Shown: positions 16,411 to 26,181, counted from the stretch's first letter. The stretch is 34,879 bases of DNA from Thermodesulfovibrionia bacterium (GCA_020053105.1 JAGVNU010000047.1:1-34879), one strand, 5' to 3'. Notes: generated by a model not told the origin, from the sequence alone. Program-made: numbers and translations.

Positions 16411-17541
16411 ATGAAACCAAACAGAACAAAAGCGCTTTTAGTACTTGCTGACGGCACAGTCTTTGAAGGGCGGAGCTTTGGAGCTGATCTGGAAACAATC
16501 GGCGAGGTTGTGTTTAACACCTCCATGACCGGTTACCAGGAAATAATGACTGATCCTTCTTATAAAGGACAGATAGTAGCCATGACTTATTCACAGATTG
16601 GAAACTACGGTGTAAATTCCGAGGACATTGAATCATGCGCCGTGAATGTCGAAGGCTTTATCGCAAGGGAATTTTTTGATTTTCATAGTAACTGGCGCTC
16701 TGAAAAGAGCCTTACACAGTATCTCAGGGAGAATAAGAAAGTAGGCATCGACAGCATTGATACACGGGCCTTGACAAGGCATTTAAGGGACCACGGTGTA
16801 CAGATGGGAATAATCTCAACAACTGACTTAAACCCCGAGAGCCTGCTCGCGAAAGTAAACAAACACCCGGGAATATCCGCCTTTGACCTGGTTAAAGAAG
16901 TGACGACGAAAGAACCTTATAAATGGACAGAGGCTTTGTGGAGTAGGGGCGGGGTGACCCCGCCCTTACAACCGCCCCCGGGCAAGAAAGTAGTTGTCTA
17001 CGACTTCGGGGTAAAGATGAATATACTGCGCCATCTATTCAGTGCAGGATTTGATATTACCGTTGTTCCGGCACAAACACCAGCTGAGGAGGCGCTCAAT
17101 ATGAAGCCCGACGGAATAGTATTGAGCAACGGGCCCGGAGACCCGCAGACAGTCACATATGCCATAGAAGCATCAAAGAAACTCCTCGGCAAAAAACCTA
17201 TACTCGGCATCTGCCTCGGTCATCAGATATTAGGATTGGCCTTGGGAGGAAGGACTTATAAACTCAAATTCGGGCATCACGGGGGAAACCATCCGGTCAT
17301 GGACCTGTCAACCCGTAAGGTCGAGATAACCTCGCAGAACCACAATTACTGTGTCGACATTAACAGTCTCGGCGGGCAGGTTGATCTTACCCACAAAAAC
17401 CTGTATGACGGGACAGAAGAAGGAATGAGACATAAAGATTTACCGGTTATTTCTTTCCAGCACCATCCCGAGGCAGGGCCCGGACCGAATGATTCCGGCT
17501 ATATCTTCCAACGCTTCAGGGAAATATTAGAAGCATGGTAA
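16411..17541 (+). CDS. carA: Carbamoyl-phosphate synthase small chain, carrying an in-frame palindromic insert
   Basis: CarA hydrolyses glutamine and passes ammonia to CarB. The N-terminal domain ([17 protein letters not shown]) and the class I glutamine amidotransferase domain are complete. The catalytic Cys is in [10 protein letters not shown] (about residue 271) and the His/Glu pair is in [10 protein letters not shown]. Between the domains (about residues 178-189) lies an unusual stretch [12 protein letters not shown] encoded by a GC-rich palindrome (16943-16969). It sits in the linker where family members vary, so function is probably kept. Length 376. The stop overlaps the next gene by 7 bases. 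Confidence 0.96.
   Translation: MKPNRTKALLVLADGTVFEGRSFGADLETIGEVVFNTSMTGYQEIMTDPSYKGQIVAMTYSQIGNYGVNSEDIESCAVNVEGFIAREFFDFHSNWRSEKSLTQYLRENKKVGIDSIDTRALTRHLRDHGVQMGIISTTDLNPESLLAKVNKHPGISAFDLVKEVTTKEPYKWTEALWSRGGVTPPLQPPPGKKVVVYDFGVKMNILRHLFSAGFDITVVPAQTPAEEALNMKPDGIVLSNGPGDPQTVTYAIEASKKLLGKKPILGICLGHQILGLALGGRTYKLKFGHHGGNHPVMDLSTRKVEITSQNHNYCVDINSLGGQVDLTHKNLYDGTEEGMRHKDLPVISFQHHPEAGPGPNDSGYIFQRFREILEAW
16943..16969. repeat. 27-bp GC-rich palindromic repeat, copy 1 (inside carA)
   Basis: The arms GTAGGGGCGGGGT (16943-16955) and ACCCCGCCCTTAC (16957-16969) flank a single central G. They pair along 13 bp with one G-U wobble. A second copy at 28426-28452, inside mqnD, matches at 23 of 27 positions. 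The length and phase keep the carA reading frame open. Confidence 0.85.
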
Positions 17542-18152
17542 CTGATAATTATCAACTTAAAATTAAAGGCAGCAAACTCGTTTTTAAGACATCCTCCTTT
17601 AAGGCGGAAAAAACGAGTGTATTGCATTCCGGCGTATACACGAAAGAGTTTTCTTCCATGTTGTTCGCCTCAGCGGCAGGCCTGGCTGCATATATGCTGA
17701 CAGGCGGCAGACCGCCGGTTGTCCGTTATACCATTCTCATAATTATATTTGCTGCGGCATTTCTCCTGGCCGGCAAATATATCTTTAAAGAAAGAGAGCT
17801 TCAGGTTGTATTTGACAGGAAGGACAAAACAGTCTACGTGTTACAGTCCGGACTGTTTACAAAAAAGAGGGAAAATGTCCCCTTTGCAAACATCAAGTCG
17901 GTTGATATCGGAAACAGACAGTTTGTTCCCGAAAACATCGATGGAATTAATTTCGTTCAGAAGATTTCAGCACAGCATGGAAGTGCGGTACCCGGATTGG
18001 GCGAAGTTGAGGAATTTATTACCCTCTCACTGCAATTGACAGACGGCTCTGAAAGAATTATTTATGCGGCCAGGATTAAAGAGGGGACAGTCAATGGTGA
18101 GCCTGAGGTCCCGGCAAGGGAAATAAGAAACTTTCTGAAAAATACAGTGTAG
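17535..18152 (+). CDS. Uncharacterised membrane protein in the pyr operon
   Basis: I do not recognise the 205-residue product. It has a soluble N-terminal strand-rich part (1-45). Two membrane segments follow (about 46-62 and 71-90, [12 protein letters not shown] and [16 protein letters not shown]). The C-terminal domain (92-205) begins [16 protein letters not shown] and reads like a bacterial PH-like beta barrel ([13 protein letters not shown]). The ATG overlaps the carA stop by 7 bases and carB follows after 24 bases, so translation is coupled to pyrimidine synthesis genes. Function unknown; membrane tethering of the carbamoyl-phosphate synthase is only a speculation. Confidence 0.75.
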   Translation: MVTDNYQLKIKGSKLVFKTSSFKAEKTSVLHSGVYTKEFSSMLFASAAGLAAYMLTGGRPPVVRYTILIIIFAAAFLLAGKYIFKERELQVVFDRKDKTVYVLQSGLFTKKRENVPFANIKSVDIGNRQFVPENIDGINFVQKISAQHGSAVPGLGEVEEFITLSLQLTDGSERIIYAARIKEGTVNGEPEVPAREIRNFLKNTV

Positions 18153-18176
18153 TCATATTTTATAAAGGAAGACCGA

Positions 18177-21100
18177 ATGCCTAAAAGAACAGACATTAAA
18201 AGCATCCTGCTGATTGGTTCCGGACCTATTATTATCGGCCAGGCCTGTGAATTTGATTACTCAGGAACCCAGGCCTGCAAGGCCCTTCGAGAGGAAGGTT
18301 ATAAAGTAATACTTGTCAATTCCAATCCGGCAACCATCATGACTGATCCTGAAACAGCGGATGTAACATACATCGAACCGCTTACCAATGAAGTCCTTGA
18401 AATGATAATTGAGAAAGAACGCCCTGATGCCTTATTGCCGACAATGGGCGGACAGACTGCCCTGAATCTCGCTGTGGAGCTTTCCGAAAGAGGGGTACTC
18501 GATAAATTCAACGTAGAACTGATAGGCGCCAAACTCCCCGCGATCAAGAAAGCGGAGGACAGGGAACTCTTTAAACAGGCCATGGCAAAGATAGGTTTGA
18601 AGACGCCGAGGAGCTTTCATGTAAATACCGTTGAAGAAGGCCTGAAGGTCGCGGATGTCCTTAGTTTCCCTCTCATATTGAGACCTTCATTCACAATGGG
18701 AGGCACAGGCGGGGGCATCGCATACAATGTGGATGAGTACAGAGAAAGCCTGAAAAAGGCCCTGAAGCTGAGCCCTGTCAATCAGGTCCTGGTAGAAGAG
18801 TCCGTGCTAGGATGGAAAGAATACGAACTTGAGGTGATGCGTGACAACAAGGACAATGTCGTCATCATCTGTTCCATAGAAAACTTCGACCCTATGGGTG
18901 TCCATACCGGTGATTCAATTACGGTGGCGCCTGCGCAGACGCTGACCGATAAGGAATATCAGATAATGCGGGACGCTTCCATCGCTATAATGAAGGAGAT
19001 TGGGGTTGATACAGGCGGGTCAAATGTCCAGTTCGCGGTGAATCCTGCCAACGGGAGCATGATCGTAATAGAAATGAACCCGAGGGTCTCCAGAAGCTCA
19101 GCCCTTGCGTCCAAGGCGACCGGCTTCCCGATAGCCAAGATCGCGGCAAAACTCGCCGTGGGCCTGACCCTTGACGAAATACCAAACGACATCACAAAAG
19201 AAACTCCCGCGTCATTTGAACCCACAATCGACTATGTTGTCGTAAAATACCCGCGGTTCGCCTTTGAGAAATTCCCCGAGGCCGATCCTACCCTGACCAC
19301 TCAGATGAAGTCAGTCGGTGAGGCCATGTCCATAGCAAGGACCTTCAAGGAGTCTCTGCAGAAAGTAATCCGGAGTCTTGAGATAGACAGCTACGGTTTT
19401 GAACCTGTTAAGGCCGGTATCACAGAAATCCGGGACAAGATAAAGGTCCCCTCCTGGGACCGTATCTGGTATCTGGCTCATGCCTTAAGGCTGGGAGAAA
19501 GCATTGAGGAGCTTCATGCCCTGACAAAAATCGATCCCTGGTTCCTGTACAACATGAAACAGATAATAGACATGGAAAAAGAAATCTCGGATGCTGCCGC
19601 AGAATGTAAACATAAAGGTGAGCAGGGACCAATTTCAGTTGACATGTTAAAAGCCGCGAAAGAATACGGCTTCTCGGACAAAAGACTGTCCCAGCTGCTT
19701 GATACGGATGAAAAGTCTATCAGGGACATGAGAGGACGTATCGGACTGAGGGCCGTATACAAAATGGTAGACACATGCGCAGCCGAGTTCAAGGCCTATA
19801 CTCCGTATTTATATTCAACGTATGAAAAACCTTTCTATAGCGCAGGAGAGCGAAAACAAGCTTCTGTCGAGTGCGAAGCAAACCCCACTGACAGGAAAAA
19901 GGTCGTGATCCTCGGAAGCGGTCCGAACAGGATCGGGCAGGGGATTGAGTTTGACTACTGCTGTGTGCATGCGGTCTTTGCGCTCAAGGAACTCGGATAT
20001 GAGACAATCATGGTCAACTGCAATCCCGAGACCGTCAGCACCGATTACGACACAGCCGACAGGTTATATTTTGAACCGCTGACATTAGAAGATACGCTTA
20101 ACATTATTAACACAGAAAAACCTGTGGGTGTAATCGTCCAGTTCGGCGGACAGACCCCGCTCAAGCTCGCAGTGCCGCTTGAAAGAGAAGGTGTCAGGAT
20201 ACTCGGCACCTCCCCTGATTCAATCGACATGGCCGAAGACAGAAAGAGATTCAAGGAAATCCTTCACAAACTGGATCTCCGGCAGGCGGAGAGTGATACC
20301 GCAGTCTCAGTGGAGGGAGCAATTGAAATTGCCAGAAAGATTGGATACCCTGTAATGGTCAGGCCCTCTTATGTGCTCGGAGGCCGGGCCATGGAGATTG
20401 TATATGATGAAAAAAACCTCATGGACTATATGAAAAGGGCCGTCACGGCATCTCCTGAACACCCGGTGCTTATAGACGATTATCTTGAAGACGCAATCGA
20501 AATCGATGTGGACGCAATCTCGGACGGGAAAAGCGTAATTGTCGGCGGCATCATGGAGCACATAGAAGAAGCCGGCATTCACTCAGGGGACTCAGCGTGC
20601 TCATTGCCCCCCTACTCTTTATCATCTGAAATTATAGAGCAGATTAAAGTACAGACAAAAGCGCTTGCAATAGAGCTGAATGTTATCGGCCTCATGAATA
20701 TTCAGTTCGCAGTTAAAGACAATGAAATATATATCCTGGAAGTAAATCCCCGCGCATCACGCACTATCCCTTACGTGAGCAAATCCATCGGGGTCCCACT
20801 CGCAAAGTTGGCCGCCAAGATCATGGTCGGAAAGACATTGGCAGAACTGGGGCTCACATCAGAAAAGGAAATTACCTATTTTACCGTCAAGGAAGCCGTA
20901 TTCCCGTTTGACCGTTTCTCCGGAGTTGATACCCTGCTGGGCCCTGAGATGAAGTCAACCGGCGAGGTGATGGGGATTGATGATGATTTCGGCAGGGCAT
21001 ACGCAAAATCACAGATAGCTGCAAAGAACGCCATGCCTCTCAGGGGCACGGTTTTTATAAGCGTTAAGGATTGGGACAAACCGGCGATTACCCCTCTGGC

Positions 21101-21446
21101 CTCCAAACTTGTATCACTCGGTTTTAAAATTATCGCAACAAGAGGCACAGCTTTTTATCTCAATCAGCTCGGTATAAAGGCAGGCACAGTCAATAAGGTC
21201 ACCGAGGGAAGGCCGCACTGCGTGGATTTGATCAAGAACAAGGGGATCGATTTTATCATCAACACGTCAGCCGGCTCAAAGGCAAAGAAGGACTCCTTTT
21301 CAATCAGGGAAAGCGCCCTTCAGTATAACGTAACATACACTACTACCATCTCCGGCGCACGGGCGGCAATCAAGGCTATTGAAGTTATGCTCAAGAAGCA
21401 GTTAACTATTAAGTCGCTGCAGGAGCATCATACGGGGCGAGTATAG
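18177..21446 (+). CDS. carB: Carbamoyl-phosphate synthase large chain
   Basis: CarB makes carbamoyl phosphate from bicarbonate, ammonia and two ATP. The 1089 residues show the full duplicated plan. The first half begins [21 protein letters not shown] with ATP-grasp motifs ([33 protein letters not shown]). The second half begins [20 protein letters not shown] and has [17 protein letters not shown] and [16 protein letters not shown]. The C-terminal MGS-like domain (about 950-1070, [15 protein letters not shown]) is the usual allosteric site for UMP. AAAGGAAG precedes the ATG. Confidence 0.98.
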   Translation: MPKRTDIKSILLIGSGPIIIGQACEFDYSGTQACKALREEGYKVILVNSNPATIMTDPETADVTYIEPLTNEVLEMIIEKERPDALLPTMGGQTALNLAVELSERGVLDKFNVELIGAKLPAIKKAEDRELFKQAMAKIGLKTPRSFHVNTVEEGLKVADVLSFPLILRPSFTMGGTGGGIAYNVDEYRESLKKALKLSPVNQVLVEESVLGWKEYELEVMRDNKDNVVIICSIENFDPMGVHTGDSITVAPAQTLTDKEYQIMRDASIAIMKEIGVDTGGSNVQFAVNPANGSMIVIEMNPRVSRSSALASKATGFPIAKIAAKLAVGLTLDEIPNDITKETPASFEPTIDYVVVKYPRFAFEKFPEADPTLTTQMKSVGEAMSIARTFKESLQKVIRSLEIDSYGFEPVKAGITEIRDKIKVPSWDRIWYLAHALRLGESIEELHALTKIDPWFLYNMKQIIDMEKEISDAAAECKHKGEQGPISVDMLKAAKEYGFSDKRLSQLLDTDEKSIRDMRGRIGLRAVYKMVDTCAAEFKAYTPYLYSTYEKPFYSAGERKQASVECEANPTDRKKVVILGSGPNRIGQGIEFDYCCVHAVFALKELGYETIMVNCNPETVSTDYDTADRLYFEPLTLEDTLNIINTEKPVGVIVQFGGQTPLKLAVPLEREGVRILGTSPDSIDMAEDRKRFKEILHKLDLRQAESDTAVSVEGAIEIARKIGYPVMVRPSYVLGGRAMEIVYDEKNLMDYMKRAVTASPEHPVLIDDYLEDAIEIDVDAISDGKSVIVGGIMEHIEEAGIHSGDSACSLPPYSLSSEIIEQIKVQTKALAIELNVIGLMNIQFAVKDNEIYILEVNPRASRTIPYVSKSIGVPLAKLAAKIMVGKTLAELGLTSEKEITYFTVKEAVFPFDRFSGVDTLLGPEMKSTGEVMGIDDDFGRAYAKSQIAAKNAMPLRGTVFISVKDWDKPAITPLASKLVSLGFKIIATRGTAFYLNQLGIKAGTVNKVTEGRPHCVDLIKNKGIDFIINTSAGSKAKKDSFSIRESALQYNVTYTTTISGARAAIKAIEVMLKKQLTIKSLQEHHTGRV

Positions 21447-21509
21447 ATTACGGTGTTCCGGGGTTTACTTTGATCGAGTCAGGTTGTTAAAATTTTATTG
21501 GAGAAAATT

Positions 21510-21983
21510 ATGCAGAAAGCACCCATGACCCCGCTGGGGTACCAGAAAATCAAGGACGAACTCGACAGGCTGCTGAAGGTGGAACGCCCCCAGAATGTTA
21601 TAGCGATTGCAGAGGCGCGCGCACATGGCGATCTGTCGGAGAATGCCGAATACCATGCAGCAAAAGAAAAACAGTCCTTTTTAGAAGGCCGAATACAGGA
21701 ACTCCAGGGCAAGATCTCGCGCGCGCAGGTCATCGACCCTTCCACAATAACTCAAAACAAGATAGCCTTCGGCGCTACAGTCAAAGTCCTTGATGTAGAT
21801 ACAGACGAAGAGAAAACGTACCAATTGGTCGGCCCTGATGAGGCTGATATAAAGGCCGGTAAGCTTTCAATACATTCTCCTATGGCGAGGTGTCTATTAG
21901 GCAAAGAGACAGGTGATTCAGTGACCGTGAAGGCTCCTGCCAGATCAATAGAGTTTGAAATATTAGAGATCCGCTTTGAATAG
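21510..21983 (+). CDS. greA: Transcription elongation factor GreA
   Basis: GreA rescues backtracked RNA polymerase by stimulating transcript cleavage. The N-terminal coiled coil carries the acidic tip in HGDLSENAEYHAAKE. The C-terminal FKBP-like domain has GATVKVLDVDT and SPMARCLLGK. I place the start at the ATG of 21510 (MQKAPMTPLGYQKIKDEL) after GGAG, not at the TTG at 21498, because the 157-residue product matches the family. It sits between carB and pyrK with a 63-base gap before it. TTTACT (18-base spacer) TAAAAT there may be an extra promoter. Confidence 0.96.
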   Translation: MQKAPMTPLGYQKIKDELDRLLKVERPQNVIAIAEARAHGDLSENAEYHAAKEKQSFLEGRIQELQGKISRAQVIDPSTITQNKIAFGATVKVLDVDTDEEKTYQLVGPDEADIKAGKLSIHSPMARCLLGKETGDSVTVKAPARSIEFEILEIRFE

Positions 21984-22746
21984 GCTATTTCATGCATCTG
22001 TAGCTGAAAATAAGCAGCTCATTAAAAACCATTATCTTCTGACTCTCCGCCCCCTTGAAAATATCAAAAAACCGAAACCCGGCAACTTTTTCATGGTCGC
22101 CGTTGATAACGGCCTTGATCCCCTGCTAAAACGTCCCATAAGCATCCACCGCTGGCTCGATGGCGACTTTCAGTTACTTTACAGAGTTGCAGGCAAGGGA
22201 ACGTCCATACTGGGCGGGAAAAAGCCGGGAGATATTCTTGAGATATTAGGTCCGCTCGGCAACGGCTTTCCATTGAATATTAAATCCGAAAATATCATAC
22301 TGGTCGCAGGCGGTCTGGGTATCGCGCCGATTTTTGCCCTTGCCGAATTACTCAGGAAAAGAAACCCCTCGCTGTTTTGCGGCGCCAGAACAAAAAATGA
22401 GGTGCTTTGTACTGACGAATTAAAAGATATCGGCATTGATCCGGTTGTTGCAACTGATGACGGGTCCTCCGGGAAAAAGGGCAATATAGTGAATGTCTTA
22501 AAAGAGCATATTAAGACTTCACACGTCACCGATAATATTTTGTTCGCCTGCGGTCCGGAGCCGATGTTAAAAGCCCTTTCCACACTCGCAGAGAAACTGA
22601 ACCTGCAGGGATATATCGCTCTGGAACAGCACATGGCCTGCGGACTCGGCACATGTTTGGGCTGTGTAGTGAAGACAACAAAGGGTTATAAGAGGGTATG
22701 CAAAGAAGGACCCGTGTTTCCGATTGAAGATATTCTTTGGGAATAG
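21976..22746 (+). CDS. pyrK: Dihydroorotate dehydrogenase electron-transfer subunit PyrK
   Basis: PyrK binds FAD and a [2Fe-2S] cluster and links PyrD (type 1B) to NAD+. The FAD domain has LLKRPISIHRW. The nucleotide domain has VAGGLGIAPIFALAE and FACGPEPMLKAL. The C-terminal cluster ligands are the four cysteines of ACGLGTCLGCVVKTTKGY and the following KRVC. Translation starts at a TTG (21976) that overlaps the greA stop by 8 bases. No in-frame ATG is available nearby. Length 256 is normal. Confidence 0.94.
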   Translation: MNRLFHASVAENKQLIKNHYLLTLRPLENIKKPKPGNFFMVAVDNGLDPLLKRPISIHRWLDGDFQLLYRVAGKGTSILGGKKPGDILEILGPLGNGFPLNIKSENIILVAGGLGIAPIFALAELLRKRNPSLFCGARTKNEVLCTDELKDIGIDPVVATDDGSSGKKGNIVNVLKEHIKTSHVTDNILFACGPEPMLKALSTLAEKLNLQGYIALEQHMACGLGTCLGCVVKTTKGYKRVCKEGPVFPIEDILWE

Positions 22747-22756
22747 TAAAATGATT

Positions 22757-22896
22757 AAATTTCAAAATAGCAAGTACCAAATAACAAATAAATATCAAAT
22801 TCCTATGACCGAAATATATTGCCCGCGGTTGTTTGAATTATTGAGATTTTATAATTGGAATTTATTTGAGATTTGGATTTTGTAATTTGGGATTTG
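22757..22896. repeat. AT-rich imperfect inverted repeat between pyrK and pyrD
   Basis: The left half (22757-22803) is built of CAAATA-like units and ends CAAATTCC. The right half (22857-22896) begins GGAATTT and carries the complementary TTTGAG, ATTTGG and ATTTGGGATTTG units, so the two can fold into a long imperfect hairpin with a loop of about 50 bases. It interrupts an otherwise tightly packed operon and looks like an inserted non-coding element. Confidence 0.45.
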
Positions 22897-22913
22897 TTTA
22901 GAGAAACAATTTT

Positions 22914-23837
22914 ATGGCCAAAAAATCAATAGACCTCACAGTCAGGATAGGCAAACTGAAGCTCAAGAACCCTGTCATGACCGCTTCGGGCACATTCGGG
23001 TATGGCGATGAATATGCAGAGTTCATCGACCTGAACAAGCTTGGAGCCATTGTTGTTAAAGGACTTTCTTTAAAACCCAAAGAAGGCAATCCCCCTCCGC
23101 GTATAGTCGAGACCCCTTCCGGCATGCTTAATGCCATCGGGCTTCAGAATATCGGCATTAATAATTTCATAAAGAAAAAGCTTCCTTTCCTGAGACAGTT
23201 CAATACGCCGATCATAGTCAATTTCTTCGGCGACTCAATTGCAGAATATGTCAGGGCAGCGGAGAAATTAAGTGCGTCTGACGGTGTCAGCGCTTTGGAG
23301 ATGAACATATCGTGCCCCAATAAACAGGCTGGCTGGAGCATCTTCGGCACAGACCCTAAAGTCACCTCCAGGATTGTCACTGAAGTCCGTAAGGCCACAG
23401 ACAGGACGCTCATTGTTAAACTTTCCCCGAACGTTACCGATATAGCTCTTATGGCGAGAGTGGCCGAGGATGCGGGTGCTGACGCCGTATCGCTCATTAA
23501 TACCCTTACAGGAATGGCTATCGATATTAAAACCAGAAGACCGAAACTTGCCAATATCGTAGGCGGGCTGTCAGGCCCTGCGGTAAAGCCCGTTGCGGTC
23601 AGGATGGTATGGCAGTGTTATAAAGCGGTGCAAATCCCGATTATCGGCATGGGGGGCATTGTTTCACCTGAAGATGCAATCGAGTTCATTCTCGCCGGCG
23701 CCAGCGCTGTTGCGGTCGGCACCGGCAATTTCATTCGTCCGGATATAACGATCAATATCATAAACGGGATCAGGTCGTTCATGGAGACAGAAGGTATCAA
23801 ATCTATTAATGATCTAAAAGGAGCGGTCCAATGTTAG
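22914..23837 (+). CDS. pyrD: Dihydroorotate dehydrogenase, type 1B catalytic subunit
   Basis: PyrD oxidises dihydroorotate to orotate with FMN. The class 1 catalytic Cys is in LEMNISCPNKQAG (about residue 130). Other markers are MTASGTFGYGDEY, VKLSPNVTD, INTLTGMAID, GGLSGPAVKP and IIGMGGI. Pairing with pyrK identifies the NAD-dependent 1B type, suited to anaerobic growth. Length 307. Its stop overlaps the next ATG by 7 bases. No pyrE or pyrF follows in the window. Confidence 0.97.
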   Translation: MAKKSIDLTVRIGKLKLKNPVMTASGTFGYGDEYAEFIDLNKLGAIVVKGLSLKPKEGNPPPRIVETPSGMLNAIGLQNIGINNFIKKKLPFLRQFNTPIIVNFFGDSIAEYVRAAEKLSASDGVSALEMNISCPNKQAGWSIFGTDPKVTSRIVTEVRKATDRTLIVKLSPNVTDIALMARVAEDAGADAVSLINTLTGMAIDIKTRRPKLANIVGGLSGPAVKPVAVRMVWQCYKAVQIPIIGMGGIVSPEDAIEFILAGASAVAVGTGNFIRPDITINIINGIRSFMETEGIKSINDLKGAVQC

Positions 23838-24640
23838 AAGCGCCTATCATCACATTAACTACGGATTTCGGCCTGAAAGACCCTTTCGCCGGATTAATGA
23901 AAGGGGTAATGCTGGGCATAAATCCTCATGCAAGAATAATTGATATCACCCATAACATACAGCGTCACAATGTTTTCGAGGCCTCTCAGGTGGTCGCGAT
24001 GAGTTACAAATATTTCCCCACTGCTACAATCCATATTGCTATTGTAGACCCGGGCGTCGGCAGCATGAGAAGGCCCCTGCTCGTCGTTACGGAAGACCAT
24101 TATTTCATCGGACCTGATAATGGAATATTCTCTCCTATTTTTGAAGAACTCAAATCTACTTTTTTCAAGGTCTATCACATAACGTCATCACACTATTATC
24201 TCCCGATGAGCGGCTCCACTTTTCACGGCAGGGACATATTTGCTCCTGTTGCCGCATGGCTCTCAAAAGGGGTAGATTCGCATAAGATGGGGGAGCAGAT
24301 TGATGATTACATGAAAATACCGGCCCCGAAATCTGTGACTACAGATAACAACACCGTGACAGGAGAGATTGTCTCCATAGATAATTTTGGCAATGCCATC
24401 TCCAATATTAAAAGAGATGACCTGGCAAAATTAGCTGATGTGGAATCTAAAGAAAATTTCAGGGTAATGTATATTAACGCACCGCTGCCCCTTGTTCATT
24501 ATTATGCTGAAAATCAAACCGACAAGCTCTCGGCAATTATAAACAGCTTCGGCCATATCGAGCTGTTCGCATTCAGGGAGAGCGCTTCTGAAAAATATAA
24601 CATTAAAATCGGAGACAGAGTCATCGTTAGCCTTGCCTGA
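23831..24640 (+). CDS. SAM hydrolase / SAM-dependent hydroxide adenosyltransferase (DUF62) family
   Basis: This family hydrolyses S-adenosylmethionine to adenosine and methionine and is related to fluorinase and chlorinase. Visible motifs in order are LTTDFGLKDPFAG, AIVDPGVGSMRRPL, IGPDNGIFSP, STFHGRDIFAPVAAW and SIDNFGNAISN, covering both domains of the 269-residue protein. The ATG overlaps the pyrD stop, so it is translationally coupled to the pyrimidine operon. The halogenase-specific extra loop is not evident. A physiological reason for its place here is not known. Confidence 0.88.
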   Translation: MLEAPIITLTTDFGLKDPFAGLMKGVMLGINPHARIIDITHNIQRHNVFEASQVVAMSYKYFPTATIHIAIVDPGVGSMRRPLLVVTEDHYFIGPDNGIFSPIFEELKSTFFKVYHITSSHYYLPMSGSTFHGRDIFAPVAAWLSKGVDSHKMGEQIDDYMKIPAPKSVTTDNNTVTGEIVSIDNFGNAISNIKRDDLAKLADVESKENFRVMYINAPLPLVHYYAENQTDKLSAIINSFGHIELFAFRESASEKYNIKIGDRVIVSLA

Positions 24641-24646
24641 CCGGAC

Positions 24647-25705
24647 ATGAAGATATTATTAATAGGAAACTTCGCCCCGCCCTTCGAAGAAGAAAATCTT
24701 CAGAACATAACTTTATATAATAGATTAGTCGAAGACGGTCACGAGTGCTCGGTCATTAATATATCGAAGCATCCTGCCAAAGATCAAAGATTTATAAACC
24801 CGGTCGGTTATGCAGGTTATCTTCTGACACTTCTGCGCTGCGCCTGGAAAAAAGATGTAATACATTTTTCAACAAAAGGGTACCTTCGTGTCGGACTGCT
24901 TAAAATGATGCTGTCCATCTTTGCCGCAAAGGTTGTGCGGGCAAAATCAATCGTCACCTTCTATTCCGAATTTTTTTCCATACTGGGTCAGATGAGAAGC
25001 CCCTTTGGGGGGACCCAGACACTGAACACGTCATTCTTTCTTGCAGACAGGATCATATTCGCCGACAAGGACACTTATGACGTTGCGACCATGTATCAGA
25101 AAAGACCGAACTTCGAACTGGTCCCTTCGTTCATTTATATCCCCGATGGACCATCTGAAATAAACACTTTACTGTCCGGAAAATTACAAGACAAAAAGAA
25201 GGTCATCGTCTTTACAAATATCATCCGAGACTCTTTCCCTTTTGAGATTCTCAGGGAAATGCTCACCGGGTCATCTATGGAGGAAGATACCGCAATAGTG
25301 ATATCTCTCTCAGCCGGACCATCCATGGACCTGAAAAAGCAACTTGAGACAGCAGGGGGAGAGATGAAGGAAAATCTTATCTTCATAGAAGAAGATGATG
25401 TCAGGTCTGCATTCTCCGCTTTTTCCAGGGCTGATATTATTTTAAGACCGCTCACCTGTGACGGTGAAATGTTCTTTGAGAAATTCACAGTATCGGTAAG
25501 GAAGATCCTTCATGAAGACAACTCCGCTTTTTTTCCAGACAGTCTGGTATTTATCAAAGAAGGAAATACAGCGGCGCTATGTTCAAATATTATTAAAACA
25601 ATGTCATCTTCCGAAGCTGGTCCGTCATCAGGAATTAAAAAGCCAGACCCCTACGAGAAAATCAGAAGAATCTACGGGGAATCAGTAACATCTTTCCCTC
25701 TGTAA
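24647..25705 (+). CDS. Glycosyltransferase-like protein (GT-B fold, unassigned)
   Basis: The 352-residue product starts MKILLIGNFAPPFEEENLQN and has GLLKMMLSIFAAKVV, ADRIIFADKDTYDVA and a C-terminal Rossmann-like half (KKVIVFTNIIRDSFPFEILRE onward, cited in part). This is the pattern of GT4-like glycosyltransferases. The usual donor-binding E-x7-E is not clear, and ADIILRPLTCDGEMFFEKF is the likely equivalent. It follows the SAM hydrolase gene by 6 bases. The acceptor is unknown, and loss of activity cannot be excluded. Confidence 0.5.
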   Translation: MKILLIGNFAPPFEEENLQNITLYNRLVEDGHECSVINISKHPAKDQRFINPVGYAGYLLTLLRCAWKKDVIHFSTKGYLRVGLLKMMLSIFAAKVVRAKSIVTFYSEFFSILGQMRSPFGGTQTLNTSFFLADRIIFADKDTYDVATMYQKRPNFELVPSFIYIPDGPSEINTLLSGKLQDKKKVIVFTNIIRDSFPFEILREMLTGSSMEEDTAIVISLSAGPSMDLKKQLETAGGEMKENLIFIEEDDVRSAFSAFSRADIILRPLTCDGEMFFEKFTVSVRKILHEDNSAFFPDSLVFIKEGNTAALCSNIIKTMSSSEAGPSSGIKKPDPYEKIRRIYGESVTSFPL

Positions 25706-25711
25706 TTGATA

Positions 25712-25742
25712 ATACTTGACAATATTAGTAGGCTATTATAGT
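25712..25742 (+). promoter_or_regulatory. IscR type-1-like operator overlapping the rrf2 promoter
   Basis: Positions 25712-25736 read ATACTTGAC-AATATT-AGTAGGCTAT. They agree with the E. coli type 1 IscR consensus as I recall it (ATASYYGACTRWWWYAGTCRRSTAT) at 23 of 25 positions. The site contains a TTGACA (25716-25721). The -10 is either TATAGT (25737-25742, 15-base spacer) or TAGTCT (25739-25744, 17-base spacer). Binding of the Fe-S form of the adjacent Rrf2 protein would block the promoter, giving feedback on Fe-S assembly. The ATG follows within 6-8 bases with no ribosome binding site. Confidence 0.65.
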
Positions 25743-25750
25743 CTTATAAT

Positions 25751-26176
25751 ATGCTTAGATTATCCACTAAAGGTCAGTATGGTGTAAGGGCCATGTTTGA
25801 GCTCGCTAAAAACTATGAAAAGGGCCCGCTTACCATCAAGGAGATTGCCGCCCGTCAGGGTGTTTCAATCTCTTATCTTGAGCAGCTGTTGAATAAGCTC
25901 CGGAAATCAAAGTTGATCAAAAGCCAGAAAGGTCCGGGCGGAGGTTATGTAATAAATAAAAGACCGGAAGAAATAAGTGTCGGCCTGATTCTTAACTCGC
26001 TGGAGGGACCTGTCGCTATAGCCCAGTGTCTTGACCCTTCGGCCAAGAGCTGTAAGCGGGTTGAAGGCTGCGTCACGAGATTATTGTGGAAATCTCTCGG
26101 TGAAAAGATAGAAGATTTTCTTGATACCATACATTTAAATGATCTTTTAGATGAAGAAACAAGGTTATTAAGGTAA
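25751..26176 (+). CDS. iscR: Rrf2/IscR-family transcriptional regulator
   Basis: The 141-residue winged-helix protein begins MLRLSTKGQYGVRAMFELA and has SISYLEQLLNKLRKS (recognition helix) and KGPGGGY. The three cysteines that hold an Fe-S cluster in IscR are present as C93, C101 and C107 (spacing x7, x5 instead of x5, x5). The usual fourth ligand His (three residues after the last Cys) is Arg here. Lying first in a TusA-like/NifS-like/IscU operon behind an IscR-like operator, it most likely senses Fe-S status and regulates this operon. There is no Shine-Dalgarno, so the mRNA is probably leaderless. Confidence 0.85.
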   Translation: MLRLSTKGQYGVRAMFELAKNYEKGPLTIKEIAARQGVSISYLEQLLNKLRKSKLIKSQKGPGGGYVINKRPEEISVGLILNSLEGPVAIAQCLDPSAKSCKRVEGCVTRLLWKSLGEKIEDFLDTIHLNDLLDEETRLLR

Positions 26177-26181
26177 ACATT

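Noticed and set aside
25745-25750. Perfect TATAAT directly before the rrf2 ATG
   Set aside because: It is 23 bases from the TTGACA, too far for a promoter, and would start transcription inside the gene. The -10 is more likely TATAGT or TAGTCT just upstream.
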